From: Plasmodium malariae
Lineage: Eukaryota > Apicomplexa > Aconoidasida > Haemosporida > Plasmodiidae
Direction of reading: 5' to 3'
NCBI RefSeq assembly: GCF_900090045.1
Contig: NC_041785.1
Span: 1-64,000, forward strand
DNA length: 64,000 nt
Below the pieces are notes generated by a model. The model made no database searches, had not been told where the DNA came from, and was given only the letters and a program-made list of their open reading frames with translations. Within the stretch, counting starts at the first letter, position 1. The number at the start of each line of letters is the position of its first letter. Of the stretch, positions 52,082 through 63,659 are shown piece after piece. Position numbers and translations under genes: made by a program.

Positions 52082-53245
52082 GTGTCACAAACATTTTAGG
52101 GGGAAGCGTAAGATTTATTTGTTTATTATAATATTTATATATATCATAATATTTCATTAATTTGTTGTTACATAAATGAAATATATATTTTTATTCATTA
52201 AAATATAATTTTACGAATATATATTATTATTAGTAGTAGTATATTTTATTTTATTATTTTTTTAAAATAATTCGTGTAATTACATCTTCAATATAAAACG
52301 GAATAAGGGGGGGGTTAGTTAAAATGTTAAGAGTGATAGTATAAGTCCTATATAATATTGTTCTAATACTAAATATAATTCTTTAGATATTCCTAATACT
52401 AATTTTATTACATTATGTCAACAGATTGGTATATATTTAATTGAGATTAAGGATAAATATTATTCTGATAATCTCAAACGTCGTAAATACTTGAATTACC
52501 TGATAAATTCAGAAAAAAAAAATGAAAAGAATAATAGTTACATTTTATTTAACCCCTATAGAGATATTTCGTCTAAATTAAATAATATATGCATACAAAA
52601 AATAAAAGAAATTGATACTGAATCTTTAACAATGCTTGAATAAATATACGGTTATTATAATTATTTTAGCAAACTTAATGGTAAAAAACATGTTTCTACT
52701 GATAGAATTTGTGGTAATTTTAAGAAATGTTATAACATTTACACGAATAATTGTGAAAAACATCAAAAAAGTAGTTAAATTGCTTTTTGCGAGGAGTTAA
52801 TCAATTGTAAAGAAGCATTTGATAATAAAATTCACATGGTAACTTCTTGTACTGTTTTACCACATATTTATCACTTATGCAAATAGAATATATATTTGCT
52901 GTCCGTTTATCCAGAGCTATCGTATTACTAGCATCATTCTCTTTATTTTTTCTATATAAAGTTAAAAAATTATAGTAAATAACGTGAATATTCTAATACA
53001 ATAAATATACCCATTTTCACAAAAATTTACAGGCACAAAACATTAATATATTTAGGTATATATACATGTTTTGTTTCATATAGTTTACTTTATTGAAATC
53101 ATGCTTATATAATAGCTTAGTTATGAAAAAAATAGTTGAATTTAAAGAAAAAAGAGAATCCTTACAAAATATATATTAAGTATTAGATAGAAAATTTAAA
53201 GGAGGTTCTTATAGTATAGGATATCAACCACAATGCGATCCTTGA
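52082..53245 (+). pseudogene. pir: PIR pseudogene, heavily decayed
   Basis: Paralogue of the PIR at 11383 with several independent lesions. The start codon position reads GTG (52082) and the first exon contains TAG. The exon 2 acceptor AG is replaced by AA near 52270. A run of eight G (52307-52314) interrupts a disordered start of exon 2. In-frame TAA codons lie at 52641-52643 and 52776-52778, and a one-base loss near 52870 shifts the frame before the transmembrane segment. Exon 3 (53084-53245) has an internal TAA but keeps its end (SIGYQPQCDP). Still readable pieces include TLCQQIGIYLIEIKDKYY, a KCYNIYTNNCEKHQK stretch and FCEELINCKEAFDNK. It heads cassette 3. Confidence 0.9.
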
Positions 53246-55935
53246 TATAAGAACTACAGTTTATATTATTTGCAATACAAAATCTAATACTCATTGGTGC
53301 AAAAGATACATATAAGAGGATATTTCTTAATAAATGATAAAAAAAAAACTAGAAATGTATACAAGCGCATAAAAATTAAAAAAAATAACACAGCAATTAT
53401 TCAAACAAAGGGTTAACATAAATACAGTACTACTGTTTGAGTCAGTAGAAAAAGGTCCACTTATATATGAATTTTTCATTAGAATAAAAACCACATAATT
53501 TTAGTGTATAAATATATAACACAAGATTGTGAAATAAATAATGATTTTATTACACATTAATATATAGAATCGTTTATTAAAGTAGTATTAATGTGAAAAG
53601 AAAAGAATCAAAAGCTTTAAAAAAAACACCAGTAATATTATTGTGCAAATAAAAAATAAAATTCATAAAATAAAAACATTATTCAAAAATTTAAAAGAAT
53701 ATATATATATTATTTATATCTTTAAAGTTTCATTATCATTTATCTAGTTGCCAATAAACAAAATTAAAAATTTAAAATATATAAAAATTTTAGTATTGTT
53801 GTTTTTGTATGGTATATATTCTATGTAACATTGTAAAAATGTTATTTATATATGTAGTTAAGAGATATTTATTCTACTCAATCTCTAATTTATATAGCAA
53901 AACTCTTAATATTTAGTTTATAATTCATATATATGTTCTTCTAAAGCACTATAATTAATTGTCTTTTTCTTCTCTAATACGTTTTATACATGTAACATCT
54001 GAAGTAGTAAGAAAATCTTCTTATGAAAAATAACAAACATATATAAATTTATTACATAATTATAAAATTTTATCTAATGTATATTATAAAATAACAAATC
54101 GTATATACATTTCTATATTGCATTTTTATTTGCTATATACCTAGAAAAAAATACAATAGTTATTTTCATAAAAGTAATAGCAAGTAACATTATAATACCT
54201 AAATAATTAGAATAGTTGAAAAGAAATTCATTTTTTATTCAGATTTCTAATAGAATTCCACTATTTTGAACTCCATGGGACTCATATATACATTATTATA
54301 CATATTACATTTTAAAAAATCAGACTCTTTTTTTGCTGCATGTAAAAACTTCAGATGCATATATAATAAACAAATTATATATTTCAGAATTGGAATTAAT
54401 ATTAATTATTTTGCATAACTATATGATATCTTTTATTTTACCTTATATCTGCAATTTTGTTACTAATTTAGATATGGAAATGATCAGATTACTCATAATA
54501 TCACATTTAAAATAATAAAACAAAAATATTTTTCGTTGAAATTATTTCACGTTATTTAAACATTAGCATGTTTGTATTAAGAGTATAAACGAAAATATGT
54601 TTGAAATAATATGATAATTAATTTTATGTTTCATAATAATAGTTTTATAGTAATCATAAATTTAATTCGGAAAAAAAAGTTCAGCATACGCTTCCAGATT
54701 ATAATAAATATAAAAATACTATATAGTTTATAATATTTATTTAATCATAGATTTTATTTTTGCTACATATATTATATATATATATATATACATTTTGTAC
54801 ATCATTATGTACATAATTAATAAAATTATAAAAATATTATTCTAACATTTTGTTCTTAATTAATTTATGTAATGTCATCTTCCAATGTTTTTAACATAAT
54901 CTATATAAACTATTTACTCACCTCACTTACAAATTTAACATACTTTTAATAATTTATTTTCTATAAAAAAATAATTTCAATAACAAAAGAATTGCTTTCA
55001 TTTAAATAATAAAAATATAGGATTTAAAAAAATAAAAATTTTGTCAAAGATTAAAATGTTTTTTTCTTATAACATATATTCTTTTTTAATATAAGAATAA
55101 AAATATATTTTATTTTCTTAAAATAATGAAGTTTATTTTTTTCTATTTATAAATTAATTATATACTTATAAAATACATAATCTTATTAAATAAAATAAAA
55201 TAGTAACTTGGACAAAATTAAAATATTAATCCTAATTACCAAAGAAATATTATTTTATAAGAATATTATTTTATTATACATTTCTAATTCCCTAAGTACA
55301 CCGTTAAACAAAATCAAACTTCTTACAACAATTATTAATAACAATTTATATGTTATGCCATATTTCTAATAAAAATTATTTATATTGCAGATATTATGTT
55401 TACATTGGAGTAAAAAATATATAAATCATTGTAACATAATATATACATTACATTAAATACAAAAAAAAAATGTTCATTTTTAATGTAATGTTCATCATAT
55501 AATTTCTTAAGTACGTCTACAGTTAATCATATTATTCTTCAAATAGATAAAAAATATAATACAAGTACTTTTCGTTTAAAACGGAAATTCTAACATTACT
55601 TCATTAATATTATATATTAATTTTAACTCACATATATATGTTTCTTATAAGAATATAATTATATACAGAGATACATATATTACATGATATTATTTTATTT
55701 TGATTCAACAATAATTTATAAGAAAAAATGACAATCATTAATACATTCAAATTTACCAACAGACAAAGAACATAATTTATAAGTATTAATTATAAGTATT
55801 ACGTTCTAAATCCATGTACATTAATAAAATTATAGAAACAATGTGTATGTTTATTAAGTATATAAACTAAAGATATTACATATAACGTTTTATATAAATA
55901 AGTTATATAAAAAAACATGTTTCTTGTTATGCACT
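53246..55935. other. convergent 3' flanks of PIR pseudogene and fam gene
   Basis: No gene. PIR-side blocks match those after the other plus-strand PIRs (CGTTTTATACATGTAACATC near 53981, (TA)n near 54775). On the fam side, TACTTTTCGTTTAAAACGG near 55565 matches TATTTTCATTTAAAATGTG near 14906, TATTATATATTAATTTTAAC lies near 55605, and the conserved block is at 55738. Confidence 0.6.
55738..55768 (-). other. conserved fam 3'-flank block
   Basis: TTAATACATTCAAATTTACC on plus, starting 198 bp beyond the stop of the fam gene at 55936. Same block and distance as at four other fam genes. Confidence 0.45.
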
Positions 55936-56816
55936 TTACTCATACATCGCCTTAATTCTGTTATATTTTTCATTATTTCTTAAAATCTTAGGAATTACTA
56001 TTACAAGTATAACAACTAATATTAAGATAATTGTGCTAAATGCTATTAAAAAAAAATATTCTTTTGCCGTACCTAAACATTTTTCTATAGCATCCCACAC
56101 AACACTCATATTCCCTAATTTTTTAATCTCATCTCCTGCTTTTTTTAATAGCTCTAATCCTTGTAATATGGGTAAACCTATTCCCAGAAAGAAAAAAAGT
56201 AAAAATATGGTAGTTCCAAATCCGTAATTTTTAAATTTGATTTTTTTTAAAGATATATCTCTAATTCTCCTCTTTTTTTCTAGAAAAGCATCATAATCTT
56301 TTTTTCTTATTAATTTTTTTTCAAAATGAAAATGTTTTCCATCAAATATTCCATTATTGTAATCTATAACTTCTGTATAGTACTGAGCTTTATTTAATAA
56401 AGGTTTATTGGATTTTGTGTTTTTTTCTTTATTCCATTTTTTATTATTAGTTATATATTTACTTTTTTTTTTATTATTATCTGGAAAAAATTCGTTTAAA
56501 TATATGTTATTTGAATCTTTATCCTTTTTACATTTTGCTAATAATCGATAATTTCTTTTGTCTAATATTCTACACTGCATAAAATTCTCACCTACAAATT
56601 TGTTAAAAGTTAACTAAAAAAAAACATTATTATTCAAATGAACAAATATTTTAATTGTAAAAAACTGTATTAATAAAAAAAAACACAAAAATTATGTATA
56701 ATACAATAACATAACTAATATTATCATACCTCATCATGGTTAAAAGAGAAAATCCTCTTTAAAAAAGTAAAAGTAGTTATTATAATAAATAAGATTTGAT
56801 TAATTTTTAGTTCCAT
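55936..56816 (-). CDS. fam-l/fam-m type exported protein (FDGKHFHFEKK subgroup)
   Basis: Two-exon exported-type protein of unknown function, close paralogue of the gene at 15295. Exon 1 is 56816-56730 (29 codons, MELKINQILFIIITTFTFL..., hydrophobic leader, donor GTATGA). Exon 2 is 56613-55936 after TTTTTTTAG, opening LTFNKFVGENF. The product is about 254 residues. RLLAK at 52-56 keeps the RxL core that its cassette 1 relative has lost. YYTEVIDYNNGIFDGKHFHF lies at about 107-126, then DYDAFLEKKRRIRDISLKKI. Transmembrane segments are at about 160-181 and 215-237; the loop between is charged, and the tail is KILRNNEKYNRIKAMYE. The leader is atypical, with KRIFSF where relatives have a Trp-Ile-Cys-His motif. 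First fam gene of cassette 3. Confidence 0.9.
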
Positions 56817-57120
56817 ATTATATATCTATAATATTATAAAATACAAACTAATGAATAAATTAATAATAACATAATACTTTTTTTTATTAATATATTTTGC
56901 TTTTTAGTAAGATATTAATAAAATATATACAACTATAATGTACAATTAAACAACTACATATAAAAAGATATATAATAATGTATTATATATTTTTTACCTA
57001 AATGTTATATAAAAACAAATTGTATCATTAAAATAAAAGAATTTGAATTCATTCATAAATATACAATATATATAATTTAACTTTTTATTTAATGCAGTAT
57101 TAAATATTTTTTATCATATG

Positions 57121-57310
57121 AAAATATTCAGTTTATAAGCAATAGAGAATGTATAGAATATATATATATAATACACTCCTTTATATATTAAAACACTTAT
57201 TAAGGATACTAATGAATTTATCCTGTTTGTAATACTAATTTTACAAGCATCATTTTTTAGAACAAGTATATTTTATTCTTAATAAATATTAATTATTATA
57301 GCGTAAAATA
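57121..57310 (-). promoter_or_regulatory. conserved upstream blocks E1 and E2
   Basis: E1 AAAATATTCAGTTTATAAGC then AATAGAGAATGTATAGAATA (57121-57160). E2 AATATTAATTATTATAGCG (57285 on). E1 is about 305 bp upstream of the fam start at 56816; E1-E2 spacing is about 161 bp. Confidence 0.4.
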
Positions 57311-58024
57311 ACAAATAAAGAAAATATTTTGTGTTGTGTTAATTATTACCCATAGTTTAGTTTCCTCTTATTCATAAGAAGTTTTTTTGATATTATAAAT
57401 ATAATTAAAAAAATATAATTTATAATGTAATATCTAATTTACGAGGAAATATATTCATAAGGAAATCTAAGAAATAATTTCTTATGATTATGCATTTATT
57501 TTTGTAAATTATAATTTTTATAATTAAGTCGCTGTTTAATTGTAAATAAAATATTTTTAAATTTATCCATTTTTTTTTTTTTTTTTCCTTATTAATTTAT
57601 ATTTTGAATATTGTAATGCAATTAGAAAAAAAGAAAATCGTAAAATTACAAGAGAATTATTTCTTACTTATACGCTTATACGTAATTTTTTCATGTAATA
57701 TCATATTTTAACGAATTATCATAATACTATATATTAAAACAAAAGAAATTATTATTTCTTCGTAAATAATTAATGAAACGTTCATTGCTGTAATAAATTT
57801 TGTAATATATATAAAGAAAAATATATTTATAAACGTATAATAAAGTTTTTATTTTAATATTTTTAAAAAATACACTTTAATTAAAATGAAATAATTTAAA
57901 TTTATTCCTAATTATACTAGGTATATTATTAAATTATTTCATCGAGTGTACTAATTAAATAGTATTTTTACAAATCCTTTTCTTAATAAACTAAGGGAAA
58001 AAAATTTTATTCCATATTATTTTG

Positions 58025-58207
58025 AAATATTGAGTTCATATAAAATATACAACATATAGAATACATATATAATAGGTTTATCTATTATTAAAATATTAAT
58101 TACAAATTTTATAGATATTATCCTAATAACAATTAAATATTATAAACATTATATTTCACGACTTATTATTAAAAAAAAATATCAATTATTATAACAATAT
58201 AATAATA
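58025..58207 (-). promoter_or_regulatory. orphan E1/E2 pair
   Basis: E1 AAATATTGAGTTCATATAAA then ACATATAGAATACATATATA. E2 AATATCAATTATTATAACAA (58178 on). Spacing is about 153 bp, as at genes, but no fam leader exon is recognisable 300-400 bp to the left (about 57620-57720). It may mark a lost fam gene or a duplicated promoter. Confidence 0.35.
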
Positions 58208-60134
58208 AAAAAAAATCAATGAAAAAAAATATAATTATATGTTTCTTAAATTATAACATATGATCCAATTAGTCCTTCAATTAATATATTATTTTTTTAG
58301 CGTATAATATATTTAAAAAATTAAATTTACTTTATTCTACCTAATATATGATTTAGTATCTATTTTAAAGTCAAATTAAGACTTTTGTTTTATATTCGTA
58401 CCATAATTTTTAAAAGTTGTAATCTTTGCGCTCAAGTGGTATTACGTAATTTTAATGAAAATTATTTATAATCATATACTAAATTTTATATTATTATTTT
58501 TTTTAACTATATATATTCAGATGTAACAATAATATAATAAAAAAACAAAAAATAAAATACTTATTGCTATAATAGAACTGTTACGTATATAAATGGTTAT
58601 ATATTTTTTTTGAATGAAATAAAATATTTGAATATATTACATTAGTCTGTAAAATTAACAAAAAATTAAAAAATTATTGATGTTTTAATTAAAATGTATA
58701 TTAGATATATTTTCGCTTTCCTAGGAATAACCGCTTGTACATCACAATATCATATTCCCTTTTAACTTGAGTATGCTTTTTACAAAGAAATAATTATGAA
58801 TGAGACATTATATTTATATAAAAATATTTTTTAAAAGTGTATTTAAGTGTAATAACTAAAAAATATATAAACTTTATGTTTTTGTGTTCATTTATATCTA
58901 TATAAAATCAATTTTAACAAATAAAAATATTCGAAAAACCATTCCATAACCAAATTTCTGTATTAGATATATTAAATGAAACAAAGCGAAAAAATATATA
59001 ATTTTTTACATACAGATTTTTAAAAATTATCTAAAAAATAATAACCATATTATTTATAAATTATCTATAAAAATATAATTGTTTTTTTTTTTACTTTGTG
59101 TTTAATAAATTGTAATTATTTTGAAGATACTATTAATTGTTTCTATAAACTACATATATTCTCGTGTATATTTAAAATGTTTTCAAAATTTTACACATTA
59201 CATAATTATAGACAATCTTGAAAAATAGAATATATATAAAAATATTTAAATACATTTTAACCTATTATTTCAGAAAAAAATAAAATTAGATTCATTACAG
59301 ATAAAGACAATTTTTATTTTCATAGATATATAAAACACATTATGAGATATATAATCATTAAAAACAAAACAAAACAATTCCATAATATAATACATCTATC
59401 TGTAATTAACTTAAACTAATTTCTTTTATTGTTTTGTAATAAAAAAAAAAATTAACAAATTACATAGTCTATATATTTTCAATATAATATATATTTATGT
59501 AGAATTTCCAAAATTATCTTTAATATAGCAGCAAAATACACTAATAATAAATTACATTCTTTTAGCTCTTCCTTTAATTTTAAACATTCATAATTTTAAT
59601 TTAAAAAACTATTAAAATTAATAAATATTTAATATATATATTATATAATTATATACATTTTTTTTTTCTTTTAAACCATCCCTAAACATCCCCACCTTTT
59701 TCAAAAAGGGATTAACAAAAAATATATTCTATAAAATATATTTCATAAAACATATTTTATAAAATATATATTATATTTTTTCTAGTTACAAATATGTATA
59801 TGTAAATGCAACAAAACAGATTCACGTTCTTACATAAATTATAAAATAGGACACATTTATAGTTAATATAAATCTAATAATACATTTTAATATGTACTTC
59901 CATAAATAATAATTTTAGACTTAAGCTGTAGAAGAATAGGAAGTACTACATATTATATTTATAAATTAACATACTATTTCAATATAATTGTGTAAATTAT
60001 CCTATTATATATTAATTTTATCTCATAAAAATTTATTTTTCATAAAAACCTACTTACATATAAAAAAATATATAAAAAAATCGAAAAGGCGACATTAAAC
60101 AGAGATATCATATTAATGAACACATTTAAAAAAC

Positions 60135-60165
60135 TTAAAACATTTATATTCACAAAAAAAATTAA
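60135..60165 (-). other. conserved fam 3'-flank block
   Basis: TTAAAACATTTATATTCAC on plus, beginning 198 bp beyond the stop of the fam gene at 60333; shared with four other fam genes at 197-202 bp. Confidence 0.45.
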
Positions 60166-60332
60166 GACATATTCTTTTACAGTTGAACATATGAATGGGT
60201 ATATTTATGTAAATTTACGTATAAAATTTATACTGTTTTGAGAATATTTATTAAGAATATCACTAAAGATAATATATATTAGTTCTTATTGGATATTTCT
60301 TTTTAGAAAGAATAATATCTCTTACTATTCAT

Positions 60333-61311
60333 TTATTTTTTTCTGAACTTGATTTTTTCATATTTTTTAACTTTTTTATGATAATAAATAATCCCTAATA
60401 TTAATGTGAAACCCAATATAACGAACGGTATGAAATATATTAGAATACCAAATAAATGCCATAATACGTGTTTTTCACTAACAGTAATCGATGTATTAAA
60501 AGCAGATTTCCAAAACCCATCGAACGCTTTCAATGGTTCTAAAAAACTTTTCAGAGTATCATTAGCCAAGGTTTCTAAATGGGTCCAAACCCCTAATGCA
60601 CTCCATAACCCCTTATTCTCATCAATCAAACCCCATGATAAATCTACTAAGAGTATGATTAAAAACAGTGAAAAAAATAATATAGGTAAAGTAAAACGTA
60701 ATCTGTATTTTTTAAGCATTATTTTTTTGTACATCTTATCAGTAATTGATCTGTTTTTTTTAAGAAAATTCTCATAATCGAGTTCCTTGAATATTTTTTT
60801 TTCCAAATGGGAATATTTTTTGGTTTCAAATGTACAATATTTTTTATTCATATCTTTTTTACGACTTCTTGTTATAGTTGGTGAACATTCATTTGATTTA
60901 TTCATTTTGATTTGCACCCCTTCCTCACTGTTACATATATCTTTTTTGTTAGTCAAACCAATATTTGGCATCTCTTCTTTTGTAAGTATAACCTTTGAAT
61001 CGATATTATACTTATATCCTCCTAGTAATCGATAATTTCTTGCTTCAAATTCTTTCGCACAATTGCAATGCTTATTCAATGACATGTCAAACATGCCCTA
61101 AAAAAAAATGTAAATATTTTATATTTAATAGTATAAATAAGACAGAGGTAAAAAAAAGGTATTAATAGAGAAAAAAAACAAAAAATATTATGATTTCAAA
61201 TATCCTTAAATAAAATTTTCATACAACATCACTGTTAAAATGAAGCACCCAAGATAATAGAATAAACTCAACAATATTAAAAAGTAAGAGGGTCTTTCTT
61301 TTTTGTTCCAT
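60333..61311 (-). CDS. fam-l/fam-m type exported protein (EKKIFKELD subgroup)
   Basis: Two-exon exported-type protein of unknown function, close paralogue of the gene at 19677. Exon 1 is 61311-61225 (29 codons, MEQKRKTLLLFNIVEFILLS..., hydrophobic leader, donor GTATGA). Exon 2 is 61097-60333 after TTTTTTTTTAG, opening GMFDMSLNKHC. The product is about 283 residues. RLLGG lies at 52-56 (RxL core, no acidic fifth residue), KKYSHLEKKIFKELDYENFL at about 122-141. Transmembrane segment 1 (about 162-182) ends LLVDLSWGL, as in the cassette 1 gene. The loop is rich in aromatic residues (GLWSALGVWTHLE, FDGFWKS). Transmembrane segment 2 (about 243-266) precedes HKKVKKYEKIKFRKK. Second fam gene of cassette 3, 4495 bp upstream of its partner. 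Confidence 0.92.
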
Positions 61312-61694
61312 GATACAGATATTTAATATCATAATATAATCAATAAAGAAGAAGTTAATAATAATAGAATATACTTCTAATGATAAAACGAAATATTTAA
61401 AATAATAAAAAAAAATTTATTATTTCTGTATAAATATATAATAAAATATACATAACTATAATGTACGTTACATATTCTATAATCAAAATTAATTTTTAAA
61501 ATGCATTATGTAATATTTATCTTAATTTTATTTAAAAAAAATAATAACTTTCTTTGAAATCATATAATTCGATTTAATACATATATATTTAAAATATATA
61601 ATTTAAATATTCAGTGTAGTGTTATAATGATATAATATTTTTATTAACCTTTTTCAGAATAAATTATGAAAAAAATATTCGAATACATATTATA

Positions 61695-61893
61695 TGTAAA
61701 TATTGAGTTTATACACTATGTAGAATGTAGAGAATATAAATATAATATATTCTTCTATATATTAAGAAAATAACTAATAATGTTAAAAATTATAAACAAT
61801 TAATAATTCTGATTATATAAATTTTTATTTTGAAAACGTTGATTTTTATTAATAAAATATCAATTATTATAATAATACAATAATCATAATAAT
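61695..61893 (-). promoter_or_regulatory. conserved upstream blocks E1 and E2
   Basis: E1 begins TGTAAATATTGAGTTTAT, the same 18 bases as at 16554, followed by GTAGAATGTAGAGAATATAA. E2 AATATCAATTATTATAATAA (61857 on). E1 is about 384 bp upstream of the fam start at 61311; E1-E2 spacing is about 162 bp. Confidence 0.42.
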
Positions 61894-63098
61894 ATAAGAA
61901 AAAAAACTTATTAATTATATTAATTAGAACAAATGCATTAATTCCTCCTCAAGTAAATATACTTTTTTATAGTATACAAATTCTTTTTAAAATAGAAATT
62001 TATCGAACTACTTAATCTATGTAGAAATATATATTCTAAAAGCAAACAAGGTGTGATTTTTTATTTTTGCACCTTAATATTTGAAAATCATTATTTTTAA
62101 TTACGTTTAAGTTATACATTCCATCTAAAAGAAATTTTTTTACATTCATATACATAGATTTTTAAATTTTTTTTTTAATATATATATTCCAAAGTGATAT
62201 AAAAATATTAAAAAAAAAAAAAAAGTTTAAAGGTAAAGCAGATATATAATTGTTACATTAAATTTCATTAATTTAAAAATATATCAATTGAAGCAAATTT
62301 ACTAATTATATATATATGATATAATATGCTTAAATTGTGAAATAATAAAAATATATTCAACTAAGATATATTACTTAGTGATTATTCAATTCATAATATT
62401 AGAAAGAATAAATTACTTTTTATATATTCTTTTGAAAATACATAATCACAGAAACATATTTTACATGGTAACTGAAATGAATGAGTATAAATATATTATT
62501 CCAATATTTATCTCTTACATATTGTAACCATTAGAAATTTAATTATAAAAAAGTTTTATAAAAAAATATTCCAGTCAAAAGAACATTCACTTTATATTAT
62601 TGATGTCCTTAAAAATTACTATCTTTCCAGTTAATAATTAAAACTTAAAAAACAAACAGATGAAACCAAAATACTATTTATAATTTACAAAAACAAGGAA
62701 AAAAAAATTACATATATTAAAATTAACATAATTTGATATTTTAATATGTATATTAGTTTCATTATAACTTTTATGAAGACACTCAGGTTCTATTTTTTCG
62801 AACATTTTGAACAGCTCACATTTTTTCTCTCACCTAATTCTTATGTATATAATGTGCTTTAATCCATTATAAAAATTTATAATAATCTATACACAAAAAT
62901 TGTAAATATATTATGAAAAATAAGTGCACTATATAATAAAATACTGCTAAATATTTACTTATAAATATTGTTATTTTTAGAAACATTTATTGATCCTATG
63001 TATTTTTTGATCTATTTATTTTAAGAAACAATAAGTTATTCATCTAGATTATTTACATTCTCTAAATAAAGAGACCATATATAAAAATATTAATTTAC

Positions 63099-63121
63099 AG
63101 GGAAATATTTAATTTTTCCCT
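63099..63121. repeat. hairpin block, copy 2
   Basis: AGGGAAATATTTAATT followed by TTTCCCT: a perfect 7-bp inverted repeat around a 9-base AT loop. It is the counterpart of 41469-41494. Confidence 0.55.
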
Positions 63122-63659
63122 TATATATATGTCATATGTCTTTGTTGTTTATAATATAACAGTAGTGTTTAAATACTTTTCTAATTATGTCATGTTTATG
63201 TTTATTTAATAATATTATTAATACTTAGTACATACATATAAAAGAAGATAAATATAATATTAGATTACAATTTCCATAACATCATTTCATGTTTATGAAA
63301 ATTGTATATTCTAACATATGCAATAAGTAATGCGTTCATTTAAATAAGCATTTTTTATCCAATTTATTGTGTAACTTGGTTTCAACCGTAACTTGAATGG
63401 ATCTATTCTTTTGTTGTTCAACAAAGGTAAAATTCCTGAAAATCCCCCCTTTTTTATATTTTTAACACATTTTATATTCGTTTTAATTTTAGTAAATTTT
63501 TATTTTTCAATTAATATATATAGTATGCTTATATATGGTGAAAAATATTATTTATTATATAATATCCATATAAATGTACGTGTTATATAAAAATGAAATA
63601 TTTTTTGTACATAAACGGAAAACGTTAAAAATGAATATAATAGTAATAAAAATCGTATG

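Larger units (their letters stand above)
56817..60332. other. fam upstream region with duplicated conserved blocks
   Basis: No gene. It contains the E1/E2 blocks expected upstream of 56816 (57121-57310), and a second complete E1/E2 pair (58025-58207) about 1.2 kb upstream with no gene at the expected distance. The right end is the 3' flank of the next fam gene. Near 59700-59800 an ATATTTTATAAAATATA-type sequence is repeated imperfectly. Confidence 0.6.
51180..61900. repeat. cassette copy 3: PIR pseudogene, fam, fam
   Basis: Third block of the same layout: PIR start (52082) to first fam start (56816) 4734 bp, first to second fam start (61311) 4495 bp. The fam genes are intact and match the subgroups and order of cassette 1 (FDGKHFHFEKK type, then EKKIFKELD type), so copies 1 and 3 look like the closest pair; the PIR is the most decayed of the three. 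Confidence 0.7.

Noticed and set aside
54333..54515. 60-codon open frame on plus after the PIR pseudogene
   Set aside because: Slightly better residue mix, but lies in the PIR 3' flank, which is not open in the other two cassettes; no start context or family.
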